This document shows positions 8,570 through 16,445 of a stretch of 64,000 nt of DNA, piece by piece. The position numbers and the translations under genes are program-made. The notes beneath the pieces were generated by a model. The model searched no databases. It saw only the letters and a program-made list of their open reading frames with translations, and was not told the origin of the DNA. The DNA is from an uncultured Christensenellaceae bacterium (GTDB lineage Bacteria > Bacillota > Clostridia > Christensenellales > UBA3700). The stretch is from assembly GCA_944381325.1 (NCBI GenBank), contig CALWKS010000001.1, positions 372,001-436,000 on the forward strand, given 5' to 3'. The stretch's first letter is position 1; each line of letters opens with the position of its first letter.

Positions 8570-9283
8570 TCATAAACTCTTTAAATACGCTATTTCTCCG
8601 TCTGTCAGATACCTGTAAGCTCCTCGTCCGAGTCCTCCGAGTTTGAGATCTCCGACGGCTATTCTCTTAAGGAAAATAACTTCTCTTTCAACAGCCTCGA
8701 ACATTTTGCGTATCTGACGGTTTCTTCCTTCGGTTATCGTTACGCGAAGACGAGAAATTCCGTCCTTGTATTCAAGCAGCTTTACGCGGCTTCTGTTGGT
8801 CTTTTCACCGTCTATTATTACGCCTTTTCTCAGCTGAGCAAGCTTATGTTCAGGCATTTCACCGTTGACTTTGACAAGATAAGTCTTTTCGACCTCGTGG
8901 CTCGGATGAGTAAGACTGTAAGTCAGATCTCCGTCATTGGTCAGTATAAGCAGACCTTCGGTGTCATAGTCAAGTCTTCCCACCGGTACGAGATGAGGGA
9001 TTTTTACGTCTTCAAGATAATCGTAAACGGTTTTTCTGCCCTTTTCGTCGCTTACTGTGGTAATGCAGCCCTTCGGCTTGTAAAGCATTATATAACTGTA
9101 TTCCGATACGGGTTTTACCTTTATTCCGTCAACGGTTACGCTGTCGTTTGAAGGATTAATGCACGTGCCGAGTTCAGTAACGGTCTTGCCGTTCACCTTG
9201 ACTTTTCCTTCTTCTATCAGCTTATCCGCGCCGCGGCGTGAAGCCACTCCGCACGACGCCAAAAATTTGTTCAATCTCTCCAT
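8570..9283 (-). CDS. rluB: 23S rRNA pseudouridine synthase, RluB family
   Basis: Isomerises a uridine in 23S rRNA. The 237-residue protein has an N-terminal S4 RNA-binding domain (MERLNKFLASCGVASRRGADKLI) and the RsuA/RluB catalytic motif GRLDYDTEGLLILTNDG with its Asp nucleophile. EGRNRQIRKMFE in the C-half is also a family signature. The start is firm because the S4 domain begins at residue 1, yet this makes a 62-base overlap with the end of the upstream carboxypeptidase gene. The family is certain, but target position (RluB versus RsuA or RluF) is not proven. Confidence 0.92.
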   Translation of the reverse strand: MERLNKFLASCGVASRRGADKLIEEGKVKVNGKTVTELGTCINPSNDSVTVDGIKVKPVSEYSYIMLYKPKGCITTVSDEKGRKTVYDYLEDVKIPHLVPVGRLDYDTEGLLILTNDGDLTYSLTHPSHEVEKTYLVKVNGEMPEHKLAQLRKGVIIDGEKTNRSRVKLLEYKDGISRLRVTITEGRNRQIRKMFEAVEREVIFLKRIAVGDLKLGGLGRGAYRYLTDGEIAYLKSL

Positions 9284-10463
9284 TTGCCGAATTCACCTGC
9301 CAGTCTCCGACCAGATTCATAAGAGACAGCAGAGCTCCTTTATGCTTGATCTCATTTATAGTAATGATTTTTCGGCTAAAAATCAAGCGATTCTCGTCAT
9401 ATACATTCAAAGTACCCACTTGTTCTCCTGCACCCAATGCGTCGGGATAGCTCTTAAGAGGAACGAACTCATAGCGGAAATTCTCGCTTTCTCCGTTTTT
9501 GAGAGGATAATATATGTCTTTTTCAAGCCTTAAGCTTATATTTTCGCCGCCTATAGAAAATTCGTCGAGATTTTTAGACGAATCGCCTATTTTGCAGTAA
9601 TCGTAACATCTGAACGCTTCGTTCAGAAGAGCTTTAGTCCTTTCCCACATATCCGGGCAATTGAGGACTACGCTGATAAGCTGCATACCGTTTCTTTGCG
9701 CCGCGCCGACAAAACAACGTCCGGAGTCTGTCGTATAACCAGTCTTAACGCCGTTTGCGCCGCTGAACGAAGACAACAACTTGTTTTTATTGTAAATCGT
9801 TCTCCCCTTAAGATATTCACTCCCTTCGACGTCGTGACACTTACTTGAAACTATCTCTGCAAACAAAGGATTTTTCATAGCGTAAGCTGTTATCCTTGCA
9901 AGATCGTGAGCAGAGGTATAGTGATTTGATGAATGCAATCCGTGTGGATTATCAAACTTTGTATTTTCAAGTCCGAGCTTGTCCGCAAAGCTGTTCATCA
10001 TGTCGACGAACTTATCTTCGCTTCCGCCTACGGCAATTGCGATTGCCGTAGCTGCGTCATTGCCCGACTGAAGCATCAGACCGTATAAAAGATCTTCAAG
10101 TTTCCATCTTTCACCCTTCTTGAGGTATATGGACGATCCCTCTATGCCGACCATATCTTCAGTTATCTCTACGACCTTATCATAAGAGCTGTTTTCTATC
10201 GCAACTATTGCCGTGGCGATCTTTGTAGTGCTTGCCATTTCAAGGCGCATATCCTTGTTGTAAGACGAAAGCACTCTGCATGATTCTTGTTCTATAACAA
10301 TTTGTGATGAACCGCTTTGTTGAGCGTAAACTACAGGCATTTTAAGCCATATAAAGGCTAATAGAATAATTATTATTATAGAAATCGCATTAATTAATAA
10401 TAATTTTTTTGCTACTTTTTGCTCTTGAGCATATTTATTGCAGCTGAAATCAAGTTTTCCCAT
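9222..10463 (-). CDS. serine-type D-alanyl-D-alanine carboxypeptidase (DacF-like, copy 1)
   Basis: A penicillin-binding protein that trims the terminal D-Ala from peptidoglycan stems. The 413-residue product has an N-terminal membrane helix at about residues 20-47 ending VYAQQ (possible signal cleavage), then STTK (78-81), SGN (133-135) and KTG (240-242), the three active-site motifs. The C-terminal beta domain is present. The start overlaps ytfJ by 52 bases, and its 3' end overlaps rluB by 62 bases. Position in a ytfI-ytfJ-dac block suggests a sporulation or cell-envelope role. A second DacF-like protein is encoded at 19931-21118. Confidence 0.9.
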   Translation of the reverse strand: MGKLDFSCNKYAQEQKVAKKLLLINAISIIIIILLAFIWLKMPVVYAQQSGSSQIVIEQESCRVLSSYNKDMRLEMASTTKIATAIVAIENSSYDKVVEITEDMVGIEGSSIYLKKGERWKLEDLLYGLMLQSGNDAATAIAIAVGGSEDKFVDMMNSFADKLGLENTKFDNPHGLHSSNHYTSAHDLARITAYAMKNPLFAEIVSSKCHDVEGSEYLKGRTIYNKNKLLSSFSGANGVKTGYTTDSGRCFVGAAQRNGMQLISVVLNCPDMWERTKALLNEAFRCYDYCKIGDSSKNLDEFSIGGENISLRLEKDIYYPLKNGESENFRYEFVPLKSYPDALGAGEQVGTLNVYDENRLIFSRKIITINEIKHKGALLSLMNLVGDWQVNSANGEIEQIFGVVRSGFTPRRG

Positions 10464-10774
10464 TTCCCTCCGCTCTCCTTTTTATCGAGTTTTATCATAC
10501 TGAAATCATTGTTGTCGCTTACAAGAAATCCTATCGGCGTTATGTTTATTCCACCGCCTCCGCCTCCCGCAAAAGGAAAAGGAAACGGCGCTTTTTCTAC
10601 GCCTGATTTATACTGTCCGCCACCTGTTACAAAGCATACCGTAACTTTCGACACAGGAAGAACAACATTGCCGTCAGGCATCATAATCGGTTTGCCCACG
10701 ACGTTTTCGCTGTCCATCATACTCTTTATATTGTCCATTGTTACGTTTATAAGTTCGTTCATTTCTCCGTCCAT
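10412..10774 (-). CDS. ytfJ: GerW family sporulation protein (YtfJ)
   Basis: A 120-residue protein of the GerW/YtfJ family, whose Bacillus member is a forespore protein linked to germination. Visible features are a polar N-terminal helix (MDGEMNELINVTMDNIKSMM), the segment GKPIMMPDGNVVLPVSKVT, a Gly-rich run (AGGGGGGINITPIGFLV) and an amphipathic C-terminal helix. SD GAGGT lies before the ATG. It is located between the DUF2953 gene and dacF, matching the Bacillus ytfI-ytfJ pair. Confidence 0.9.
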   Translation of the reverse strand: MDGEMNELINVTMDNIKSMMDSENVVGKPIMMPDGNVVLPVSKVTVCFVTGGGQYKSGVEKAPFPFPFAGGGGGGINITPIGFLVSDNNDFSMIKLDKKESGGKWENLISAAINMLKSKK

Positions 10775-10834
10775 ATTCTTTACCTCGTCATTTTATATAT
10801 GTGAGCAAAATAATACTGATATCTTCACTGCTCT

Positions 10835-11515
10835 TTAATTGGTCGCAGTCTTTTCTGTTGCCGCTTTTTTATTTAACTTTTTATTTTTCACAATAAGAGA
10901 CAATATCGACAAAAGAATTCCCATGAGTCCTGTTCCCGTATCGATATCAAGAGTAAGCACCGTATTTTCATATCTGAAATTGGGATATACGCAAATATCC
11001 GATGTTTTTGCTTTTATTTTATCCCCTATCATCAATTGAGCTGCGCCCATAACAGCCGCAATCGAAGATACAGTGATAGACGTAGCCATACTGTTGCCCG
11101 TTCCTACTGTAAGATAGGCGCGTATAGTTTTAAATTTTAATTTATGCGAAGAATCTATCCATTCTGAAAACACTGTCATTTTTTCAGATATTTTTCGAAA
11201 ATATCCGATTTTTTCATTTCCATCTGAAATTTTTTTATTATTTATTGTAGTCCCAACGTTCATCTCATGTTCTTTTTTGTCGTTGATCTTTATCTTTTTC
11301 AATTCTCTTGAATTTACCTGACTGTAAAAATCGCCGTTACACTCAAATGCCTTGTATTTTATCGCATGATAATTGCGAAAGAAGAAAATATCTGCGACAA
11401 ATGTCCCTGTTTCCAAGTCAAAATACGCTTTCATACGCACTCCGCACAATAAAAATGCTATAATAGCGCCCGTTGAAACAGATATAATAATGACTGAAAA
11501 AATTGCGATAATCAT
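10835..11515 (-). CDS. DUF2953 membrane protein (YtfI-like)
   Basis: A 226-residue protein with one N-terminal membrane helix (residues 1-25), a soluble middle with many Lys residues and a short C-terminal hydrophobic helix near 195-210. The TGNSMATSITVSSIAAVMGA segment and the Tyr/Pro-containing strand before DIDTGTG fit the DUF2953 family, and the ytfJ gene is next to it as in Bacillus. Function is unknown, although linkage implies sporulation. The SD is not obvious. Confidence 0.72.
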   Translation of the reverse strand: MIIAIFSVIIISVSTGAIIAFLLCGVRMKAYFDLETGTFVADIFFFRNYHAIKYKAFECNGDFYSQVNSRELKKIKINDKKEHEMNVGTTINNKKISDGNEKIGYFRKISEKMTVFSEWIDSSHKLKFKTIRAYLTVGTGNSMATSITVSSIAAVMGAAQLMIGDKIKAKTSDICVYPNFRYENTVLTLDIDTGTGLMGILLSILSLIVKNKKLNKKAATEKTATN

Positions 11516-11563
11516 ATTTCTATCTTGTGCAACGCTGATTTTATTATGTAATCATTGAAACAG

Positions 11564-11590
11564 AAAAAACGCGCCTCAAACGACGCGTTT
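11564..11590 (-). terminator. terminator after the LysR-linked operon
   Basis: A 7-bp stem AAACGCG / CGCGTTT with a 10-base loop lies about 57 bases past the lipoprotein stop and is followed on the minus strand by a T run. Confidence 0.65.
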
Positions 11591-11646
11591 TAAAGTTTTT
11601 TAAATTATCATTATTTTGTTTGTAAACGGCAATAAATTTTCACAAT

Positions 11647-12198
11647 TTACATTAAGTCCTCTGCTTTTTCAAACGTAAGCGTAACGCTTCCGATATCAAT
11701 TGCTGACAAAAAAGATTCTATATCAGAAATTCTGCCGATTTTCGTATAGCTGTATGAGGTCTCAAAACTTTCATAAAAAACTACAAGGCAATTATTTCCC
11801 CACAGCATAATGTCTCCTGCATTTATTTTGCCGACGTTTTCTTTATTTGTGGGCAGCGTAAAACCGAGATAACTGTATTTTTCATGCGGCATATCGCTCA
11901 TTTCAAGAGTAAGAGGCAGTTTTTCATATAACATTTCAGCAGCTTTGTTGTTATACAATTCTGCATGCACAACTACGTCTTCGCCTTGTAATTTTATGAT
12001 TATTTTCATTGTCTCTCCGTTTTCTGCATCTCCGTCCTGATTATTGCCTGTATTTTCGCCCTGAATTCCGCTTTCGCCGCTTGCATTATTTTCGTCCGAC
12101 TTATCGTATGTTGTTTTACAAGCAATCAAATTAACCGAAATTAGAGCTATAAGCAAAATTATCAGAATAACGTGCTTACCGCATTTTATTTTACTCAT
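11647..12198 (-). CDS. cyclophilin-like fold lipoprotein
   Basis: A 183-residue putative lipoprotein. The N-terminal signal helix ends in the lipobox LIAC with Cys27. A low-complexity Asn/Glu/Gly linker (about 30-60) follows, then a compact domain of roughly 115 residues. Its LPLTLEMSDMPHEKYSYLG and INAGDIMLWGNNCLVVFYE segments resemble the bacterial cyclophilin-like family (Cyclophil_like2), which lacks proven isomerase activity. It overlaps the dehydrogenase gene by 8 bases and has no SD of its own, so it is probably translationally coupled. It would sit on the outer face of the cytoplasmic membrane; its role with cytosolic oxidoreductases is unknown. Confidence 0.75.
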   Translation of the reverse strand: MSKIKCGKHVILIILLIALISVNLIACKTTYDKSDENNASGESGIQGENTGNNQDGDAENGETMKIIIKLQGEDVVVHAELYNNKAAEMLYEKLPLTLEMSDMPHEKYSYLGFTLPTNKENVGKINAGDIMLWGNNCLVVFYESFETSYSYTKIGRISDIESFLSAIDIGSVTLTFEKAEDLM

Positions 12199-13366
12199 AT
12201 TTCAAACTGTCTTCAAGAACTTTTATTACGCCTGCACGGGTTAAGACCTTATATCCGCCCTGCATTATGAGCGTACTGTCTGCAACGGCTTCAAGCATTT
12301 CAGGTTTAAGCCCAAGCTCTCCGGCGTTCAGAACAAGTCCTAGTTCTTTCATCCAGCTTTCCATAGCATTAAGTCCCTCAAGTGCTGTTTCCTCGTCTGT
12401 CTTGCCCTCTTCAGACACGCCCCAGACGTTGACCGCAAAACGTTTGAATTTATAAAGTCCGTATTGCATTATCATCTTATAATAAGGCAATGACACCGCC
12501 GCAAGCGTCATGCCGTGCGTAGCGTCAGTATGCGCGCTGATCGCCTGTCCTATCATATGAACTTCCCAGTCCGTATCCTTACCCATTGCTACAAGCGTAT
12601 TGAGTGCCCAGGTCGCAGTCCACATTATATTGCTTCTGGCTTCGTAATCGAGAGGATTTTTAACCGCAATGCGCGAGCTGTGTATAAGAGAGCGCATAAG
12701 TCCTTCCATGATATAATCCGACGTATTGTCGTCGCTTCCTGAGAAATACTGCTCCATTATATGAGACATTATATCGAAAAATCCCGCCGTCATCTGATAC
12801 TTTGGCAAAGTGAAAGTGTATTCAGGATTGAGAATGGCAAACTTAGGAAATACGTTTTCTCCGAAAACCTGACCCACTTTCATCTTTTTATCTGTATTTG
12901 TAATTACCGAGCCGCCGTTCATTTCGCTACCAGTTCCCACCATAGTAAGAACACAGCCGACCGGGATTATTTTGCATTCCGGCTCTTCAAGGCGCTCGTA
13001 ATACTTTTCCCATACATCGTCTTCACAGTATGCAGCAACGGAAACGCCCTTCGAATAATCGCATACAGAACCGCCTCCTACCGCAAGAATAAGATCTGCA
13101 CCGAATTCTTTTGCAGCCTTTGCACCTTCGAGCAGTTTTGCATAAGTCGGATTGGGCATTACTCCGGATACTTCTCGGATTTCCTTGCCCGATTCTTTAA
13201 GTATTTTAATAACGCTGTCGTAAATGCCGTTTTTCTTGATCGAGCCTCCGCCGTAAACAAGCAATACGTTCTTTCTGTATTTTTTCAGCTCCCCCTCAAG
13301 TCCGCCGAGAGCGTTCTTTCCGAAATAAAGTTTTGTAGGATTGCAATATTCAAAATTACCAAGCAT
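12191..13366 (-). CDS. iron-containing alcohol/aldehyde dehydrogenase, YqhD/BdhA type
   Basis: A 391-residue NAD(P)H-dependent alcohol dehydrogenase. The nucleotide-binding GGGS is at 97-100, GTGSEMN at about 144-150. Metal ligands are D198 and H202 (GFFDIMSH), H270 (EVHMIGQ) and H284 (THG). Overall it matches the YqhD/BdhA branch, which reduces aldehydes with NADPH. It is the third gene of a LysR-linked operon and starts 11 bases after the flavoprotein. A detoxifying role for reactive aldehydes is an inference from relatives such as E. coli YqhD. Confidence 0.9.
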   Translation of the reverse strand: MLGNFEYCNPTKLYFGKNALGGLEGELKKYRKNVLLVYGGGSIKKNGIYDSVIKILKESGKEIREVSGVMPNPTYAKLLEGAKAAKEFGADLILAVGGGSVCDYSKGVSVAAYCEDDVWEKYYERLEEPECKIIPVGCVLTMVGTGSEMNGGSVITNTDKKMKVGQVFGENVFPKFAILNPEYTFTLPKYQMTAGFFDIMSHIMEQYFSGSDDNTSDYIMEGLMRSLIHSSRIAVKNPLDYEARSNIMWTATWALNTLVAMGKDTDWEVHMIGQAISAHTDATHGMTLAAVSLPYYKMIMQYGLYKFKRFAVNVWGVSEEGKTDEETALEGLNAMESWMKELGLVLNAGELGLKPEMLEAVADSTLIMQGGYKVLTRAGVIKVLEDSLKYE

Positions 13367-13377
13367 ATTTATTCTCC

Positions 13378-13917
13378 TTAAATATTTTTACCTTTGGCGT
13401 ACGCTTCTTCAAGCGCCTTGTTCCCTCTGATTTCTCCAGCATCTGTTACGCCCGGACACAAAATTTTGTCCGCAAGAGAAACTCCTTCAAAGCAATCGAT
13501 CCAACCTTCGACAGCCTTTATCGTGCCGTCAAAAGCGCTGTATTCTTCCTCTGCGCAAGCAGATATGAGATATACCGACTTGAACTTGTTTTCTCTAGGG
13601 AAAAGCGGATTAAGCCTGTCAAGAAAAGTCTTGAGCTGTCCGCTTACGCTGTAATAATAGACCGGCGTGGCAAAAACAAGGACGTCAGCATTCTGCACAT
13701 CATTCAATAAGCCGTTTACCGAGTCTGAAATAACGCACTTTTCGTGACTCTGACAATACAAACAACCGCGACAGAACTGCAGATCCAGATCTCTTACAGC
13801 GATATATTTTACATCGTTTCCGGCATCCGAAGCGCCTTTTGCAAACTCTTTCGCCAGCATATCGGAATTTCCGTTTTTACGCGGAGACGAAGATATTACT
13901 ACAACCTTTTTACTCAT
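13378..13917 (-). CDS. flavodoxin-fold FMN reductase with an iron-sulfur-type cysteine cluster
   Basis: A 179-residue protein of the NADPH-dependent FMN reductase / iron-sulfur flavoprotein group. The FMN loop is SSSPRKNGNS near the N-terminus. A compact cysteine cluster C-x2-C-x2-C-x5-C (FCRGCLYCQSHEKC) follows at about residues 49-62, as in Methanosarcina Isf, where it binds a 4Fe-4S cluster. ATPVYYYSVSGQLKTFLDRL is the second flavin-contact region. The ATG at 13917 is chosen because GAGGTG lies directly upstream. It overlaps the acetyltransferase gene by 8 bases. Confidence 0.85.
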   Translation of the reverse strand: MSKKVVVISSSPRKNGNSDMLAKEFAKGASDAGNDVKYIAVRDLDLQFCRGCLYCQSHEKCVISDSVNGLLNDVQNADVLVFATPVYYYSVSGQLKTFLDRLNPLFPRENKFKSVYLISACAEEEYSAFDGTIKAVEGWIDCFEGVSLADKILCPGVTDAGEIRGNKALEEAYAKGKNI

Positions 13918-14488
13918 TATGCACCTCAATATCTTTTATTTTCTTTGCCGGCACACCGCCGACAACTGTATTTTTTTCAACGTCTTTGGCAACCACTGCA
14001 CCCGCCGCAATGACGGCATTGTCGCCAATCGTTACACCCGGAAGTATTGTAGCATGAGCGCCTATCCAGACGTTTTTGCCGATTTTTACAGCCTTCGGGA
14101 ACATATCCGCACGACATTCAGGATTGAGATCGTGATTGAGCGTTGCTATTACAACCTGATGCCCTATAAGAGTTCCGTCTCCGATTTCTATACCTGCATG
14201 GTCCTGAAAACAACAGCCCGAATTTATAAACACGTTCTTACCAGGCTTTATATTTATTCCGCACTCAGTATAAAAAGGAGGAAAACATCTGAAACTTTTG
14301 TCGATTTCTCTCTCCGTAAGCCTTGAAAAAAGCTCAACTATTTCATCTGCGCTGTGCGTTCCGCTGTTGAGTTCAGCCGTTATAGCCTGAGCGCGCACCT
14401 GTAAGGCGTGCATAGCTTTATGTGCTTCGCTTCCTGCCTTTATTACCTTTGCACTTTCAATAAACTTTAAAAACTCTGCATTGTCCAT
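13910..14488 (-). CDS. maltose/galactoside O-acetyltransferase-like protein
   Basis: A 192-residue acyltransferase with the left-handed beta-helix hexapeptide repeat from about residue 75 to 185. An N-terminal helical region resembles the Maa/LacA substrate domain. The active-site His is probably in the ATLNHDLNPE segment, which replaces the usual TA.HP. It transfers acetyl from acetyl-CoA to a sugar or similar hydroxyl. SD GAGGA precedes the ATG. It is the first gene of the operon divergent from LysR. Confidence 0.85.
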   Translation of the reverse strand: MDNAEFLKFIESAKVIKAGSEAHKAMHALQVRAQAITAELNSGTHSADEIVELFSRLTEREIDKSFRCFPPFYTECGINIKPGKNVFINSGCCFQDHAGIEIGDGTLIGHQVVIATLNHDLNPECRADMFPKAVKIGKNVWIGAHATILPGVTIGDNAVIAAGAVVAKDVEKNTVVGGVPAKKIKDIEVHNE

Positions 14489-14506
14489 ATATTTATCCTC
14501 GTTTAA

Positions 14507-14536
14507 ATTATAAATTCAATTATTTAATTATGTCAA
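14507..14536 (-). promoter_or_regulatory. promoter of the acetyltransferase-lipoprotein operon
   Basis: On the minus strand a consensus TTGACA (14531-14536), an 18-base spacer and a consensus TATAAT (14507-14512) stand just before the acetyltransferase start. Confidence 0.75.
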
Positions 14537-14547
14537 ATACTTATATT

Positions 14548-14563
14548 TTATGCCTAGCCATAA
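14548..14563. promoter_or_regulatory. near-perfect palindrome, probable LysR operator
   Basis: TTATGCCTAGCCATAA is symmetric at 7 of 8 base pairs and contains T-N11-A spacing, the LysR-type recognition pattern. It lies between the two divergent -35 boxes, where a LysR protein could control both promoters. Confidence 0.6.
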
Positions 14564-14593
14564 TTGACACGCATATCAAAATAGCATTAAAAT
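14564..14593 (+). promoter_or_regulatory. promoter of the LysR gene
   Basis: TTGACA (14564-14569), 18-base spacer, TAAAAT (14588-14593). Only 6 bases separate the -10 from the ATG, so the transcript would be leaderless. Confidence 0.6.
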
Positions 14594-14599
14594 TGTTAT

Positions 14600-15493
14600 A
14601 TGGATATAAGAGAATTAAGATATTTTATAGCAGTCGCAGAAAACGGCAGTATATCTAAAGCCGCAGAACAGCTTTACGTAACGCAGCCAAATCTCTCAAG
14701 ACAGATCCAGAAACTCGAAGAAGATGTCGAACAAAAGCTTCTTGTCCGCGGCAACAAGAAAACAGAACTGACTGAAGCAGGAAGATTGCTGTATAAACGC
14801 GCTACAGAAATTGCTGAACTTGTTGACAGAACGCAAAGCGAACTCAAATCAGACCAGGAAGATATATGCGGAAAAGTCTGCATAGGAGGCGGAGAATCTT
14901 ATGCTGTCGGGCTTATTGCAAAAGCCGCAAAGGAAGTTTCCTCTCTTCACCCCAAGATAAAATTCGATTTTTTCAGCGGAGACACCGATGCCGTAACTGA
15001 AAAACTTGATAACGGACTGATTGACTTCGGCATACTTATCGAGCCGTCCGACCTTGACAAATACAATTCTTTAAGACTCCCCTTAAAAGACACGTGGGGA
15101 ATTCTTATAAGAAAAGATTCTCCTCTTGCATCGAGAGCTTTTGTTACGCGTGAAGATATTGACGGATTGCCCCTTATTTTTTCAGTACATTCGTTTAAAA
15201 AGAACGCTATCACGGATTGGTTCTGCAAGGATATGGCAAAACTAAACGTCGTAGCTACTTACAATCTTTTGTACAACGCTTCTCTCATGGTTGAACAAGG
15301 CATGGGATATGCCGTCGGTCTTGACAAAATAATCAATACGTCGGGAGACTGCCCTTTATGCTTCAGACCGTTTGAGCCTAAACTCGAAACCCACCTCGAC
15401 GTCGCATGGAAGAAAAAAGGTGAAATGTCAAAAGCCGCAAAAGTTTTTCTCGATCATCTCAAATCAATGCTTGATAACGAAAGTTCAGAATAA
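14600..15493 (+). CDS. LysR-family transcriptional regulator
   Basis: A 297-residue regulator. The winged helix-turn-helix occupies residues 1-60 (MDIRELRYFIAVAENGSISKAAEQLYVTQPNLSRQIQKLE), followed by a linker helix and a periplasmic-binding-protein-like effector domain (about 90-290). It is transcribed away from the acetyltransferase-flavoprotein-dehydrogenase-lipoprotein operon and almost certainly controls it. There is no SD, and its -10 box lies 6 bases before the ATG. The effector is unknown; a reactive aldehyde or quinone is a guess from the target genes. Confidence 0.93.
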   Translation: MDIRELRYFIAVAENGSISKAAEQLYVTQPNLSRQIQKLEEDVEQKLLVRGNKKTELTEAGRLLYKRATEIAELVDRTQSELKSDQEDICGKVCIGGGESYAVGLIAKAAKEVSSLHPKIKFDFFSGDTDAVTEKLDNGLIDFGILIEPSDLDKYNSLRLPLKDTWGILIRKDSPLASRAFVTREDIDGLPLIFSVHSFKKNAITDWFCKDMAKLNVVATYNLLYNASLMVEQGMGYAVGLDKIINTSGDCPLCFRPFEPKLETHLDVAWKKKGEMSKAAKVFLDHLKSMLDNESSE

Positions 15494-15530
15494 TGATATA
15501 TAAAACAAAATATTGAAATGAACTACAAAT

Positions 15531-15556
15531 AAAAAGACGGCAAATGCCGTCTTTTT
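15531..15556. terminator. bidirectional terminator between LysR and scpB
   Basis: A perfect stem AGACGGCA / TGCCGTCT with a 2-base centre is flanked by AAAAA and TTTTT, so it can stop both converging transcripts. Confidence 0.9.
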
Positions 15557-15599
15557 CGCTATAACTCAAATATTAATTATGTTTTATGCCGACTTAAAA

Positions 15600-16445
15600 T
15601 TATTCCTCGTCTTCTCCGTCGTCAAATTCGCTTTCTTGTTCTGCGATCTCGTCTGCAACGTCTTCTGAATCTTCGTCTTCGTCGTCAGTCGCCGCGGCTT
15701 CTTGTTCAACGCCTTCGTCAGCTTCAATAAAGGAATATTCTTCTCCCTGCAGGAAGTCGGGACTTTCGTTGGGGTCCATATACTCGTCCAGTTCTTTTTC
15801 CATCTGTTTGCGTTTGAGTTCCTGCTGTTTCGCCTTTTCTTCCGCTTCCTCGAAGCTGTCTGCGATATCGACTTCTCTGTAAAGACCTTCCTGAACGCGG
15901 TTGTAATTGCCGAGAACGACAAGTCTGTCGAGAACCTCTTTGTAATCGGGCAGATCGTCCAAATTTCTGAGACCGAAACGCTTAAGGAAAAGCTCTGTAG
16001 TGATATAAAGCACCGGACGTCCCGGCGTGTCGCGTCTGCCGTGAGCCTCGATAAGTCCCACTCTCATAAGCGTGGTGATAGCGTAGTCCGCGCTTCTTCC
16101 GCCTCTTATATCTTCGATTTCGCCTCTCGTTACAGGCTGTTTGTATGCAATTATCGACATTACTTCGAGAAGAGCGCGCGAAAGCTCTCTTTCCTTGACG
16201 GGTTTAAGCGCGGCGGCAACGATTTCTCCGTATTCCTTATTAGAAGCGAACTGGACTTTGTCTCCTATTGACAGAAGTATAATGCCGCAAGGGTCCTGAT
16301 ATTTCTGCTCAAGCCCCTTTATAGCGTCGTTCAGGTCTTTTCTCGTTGTGCCTTCAGGCAGCTTCGAAAGTATATCCGATCTCTTTATTGCGACGCCCGC
16401 CGCAAATATGATCGCTTCGACTATATGTATCAGATTATTCGTCAT
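15600..16445 (-). CDS. scpB: segregation and condensation protein B
   Basis: Part of the SMC-ScpA-ScpB condensin that organises the chromosome. The 281-residue protein has two winged-helix domains in the first 180 residues; SIIAYKQPVTRGEIEDIRGG and GLIEAHGRRDTPGRPVLYIT are diagnostic. The final 70 or so residues are a highly acidic Asp/Glu tail, making it longer than typical ScpB (about 180-200). It overlaps scpA by 11 bases and ends at a bidirectional terminator. Confidence 0.95.
   Translation of the reverse strand: MTNNLIHIVEAIIFAAGVAIKRSDILSKLPEGTTRKDLNDAIKGLEQKYQDPCGIILLSIGDKVQFASNKEYGEIVAAALKPVKERELSRALLEVMSIIAYKQPVTRGEIEDIRGGRSADYAITTLMRVGLIEAHGRRDTPGRPVLYITTELFLKRFGLRNLDDLPDYKEVLDRLVVLGNYNRVQEGLYREVDIADSFEEAEEKAKQQELKRKQMEKELDEYMDPNESPDFLQGEEYSFIEADEGVEQEAAATDDEDEDSEDVADEIAEQESEFDDGEDEE

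Noticed and set aside
15584-15922. Lys/Arg-rich 112-codon minus-strand frame at the end of scpB
   Set aside because: It is the shifted frame of the acidic ScpB tail; GAA/GAT-rich codons read in another frame give Lys/Arg.
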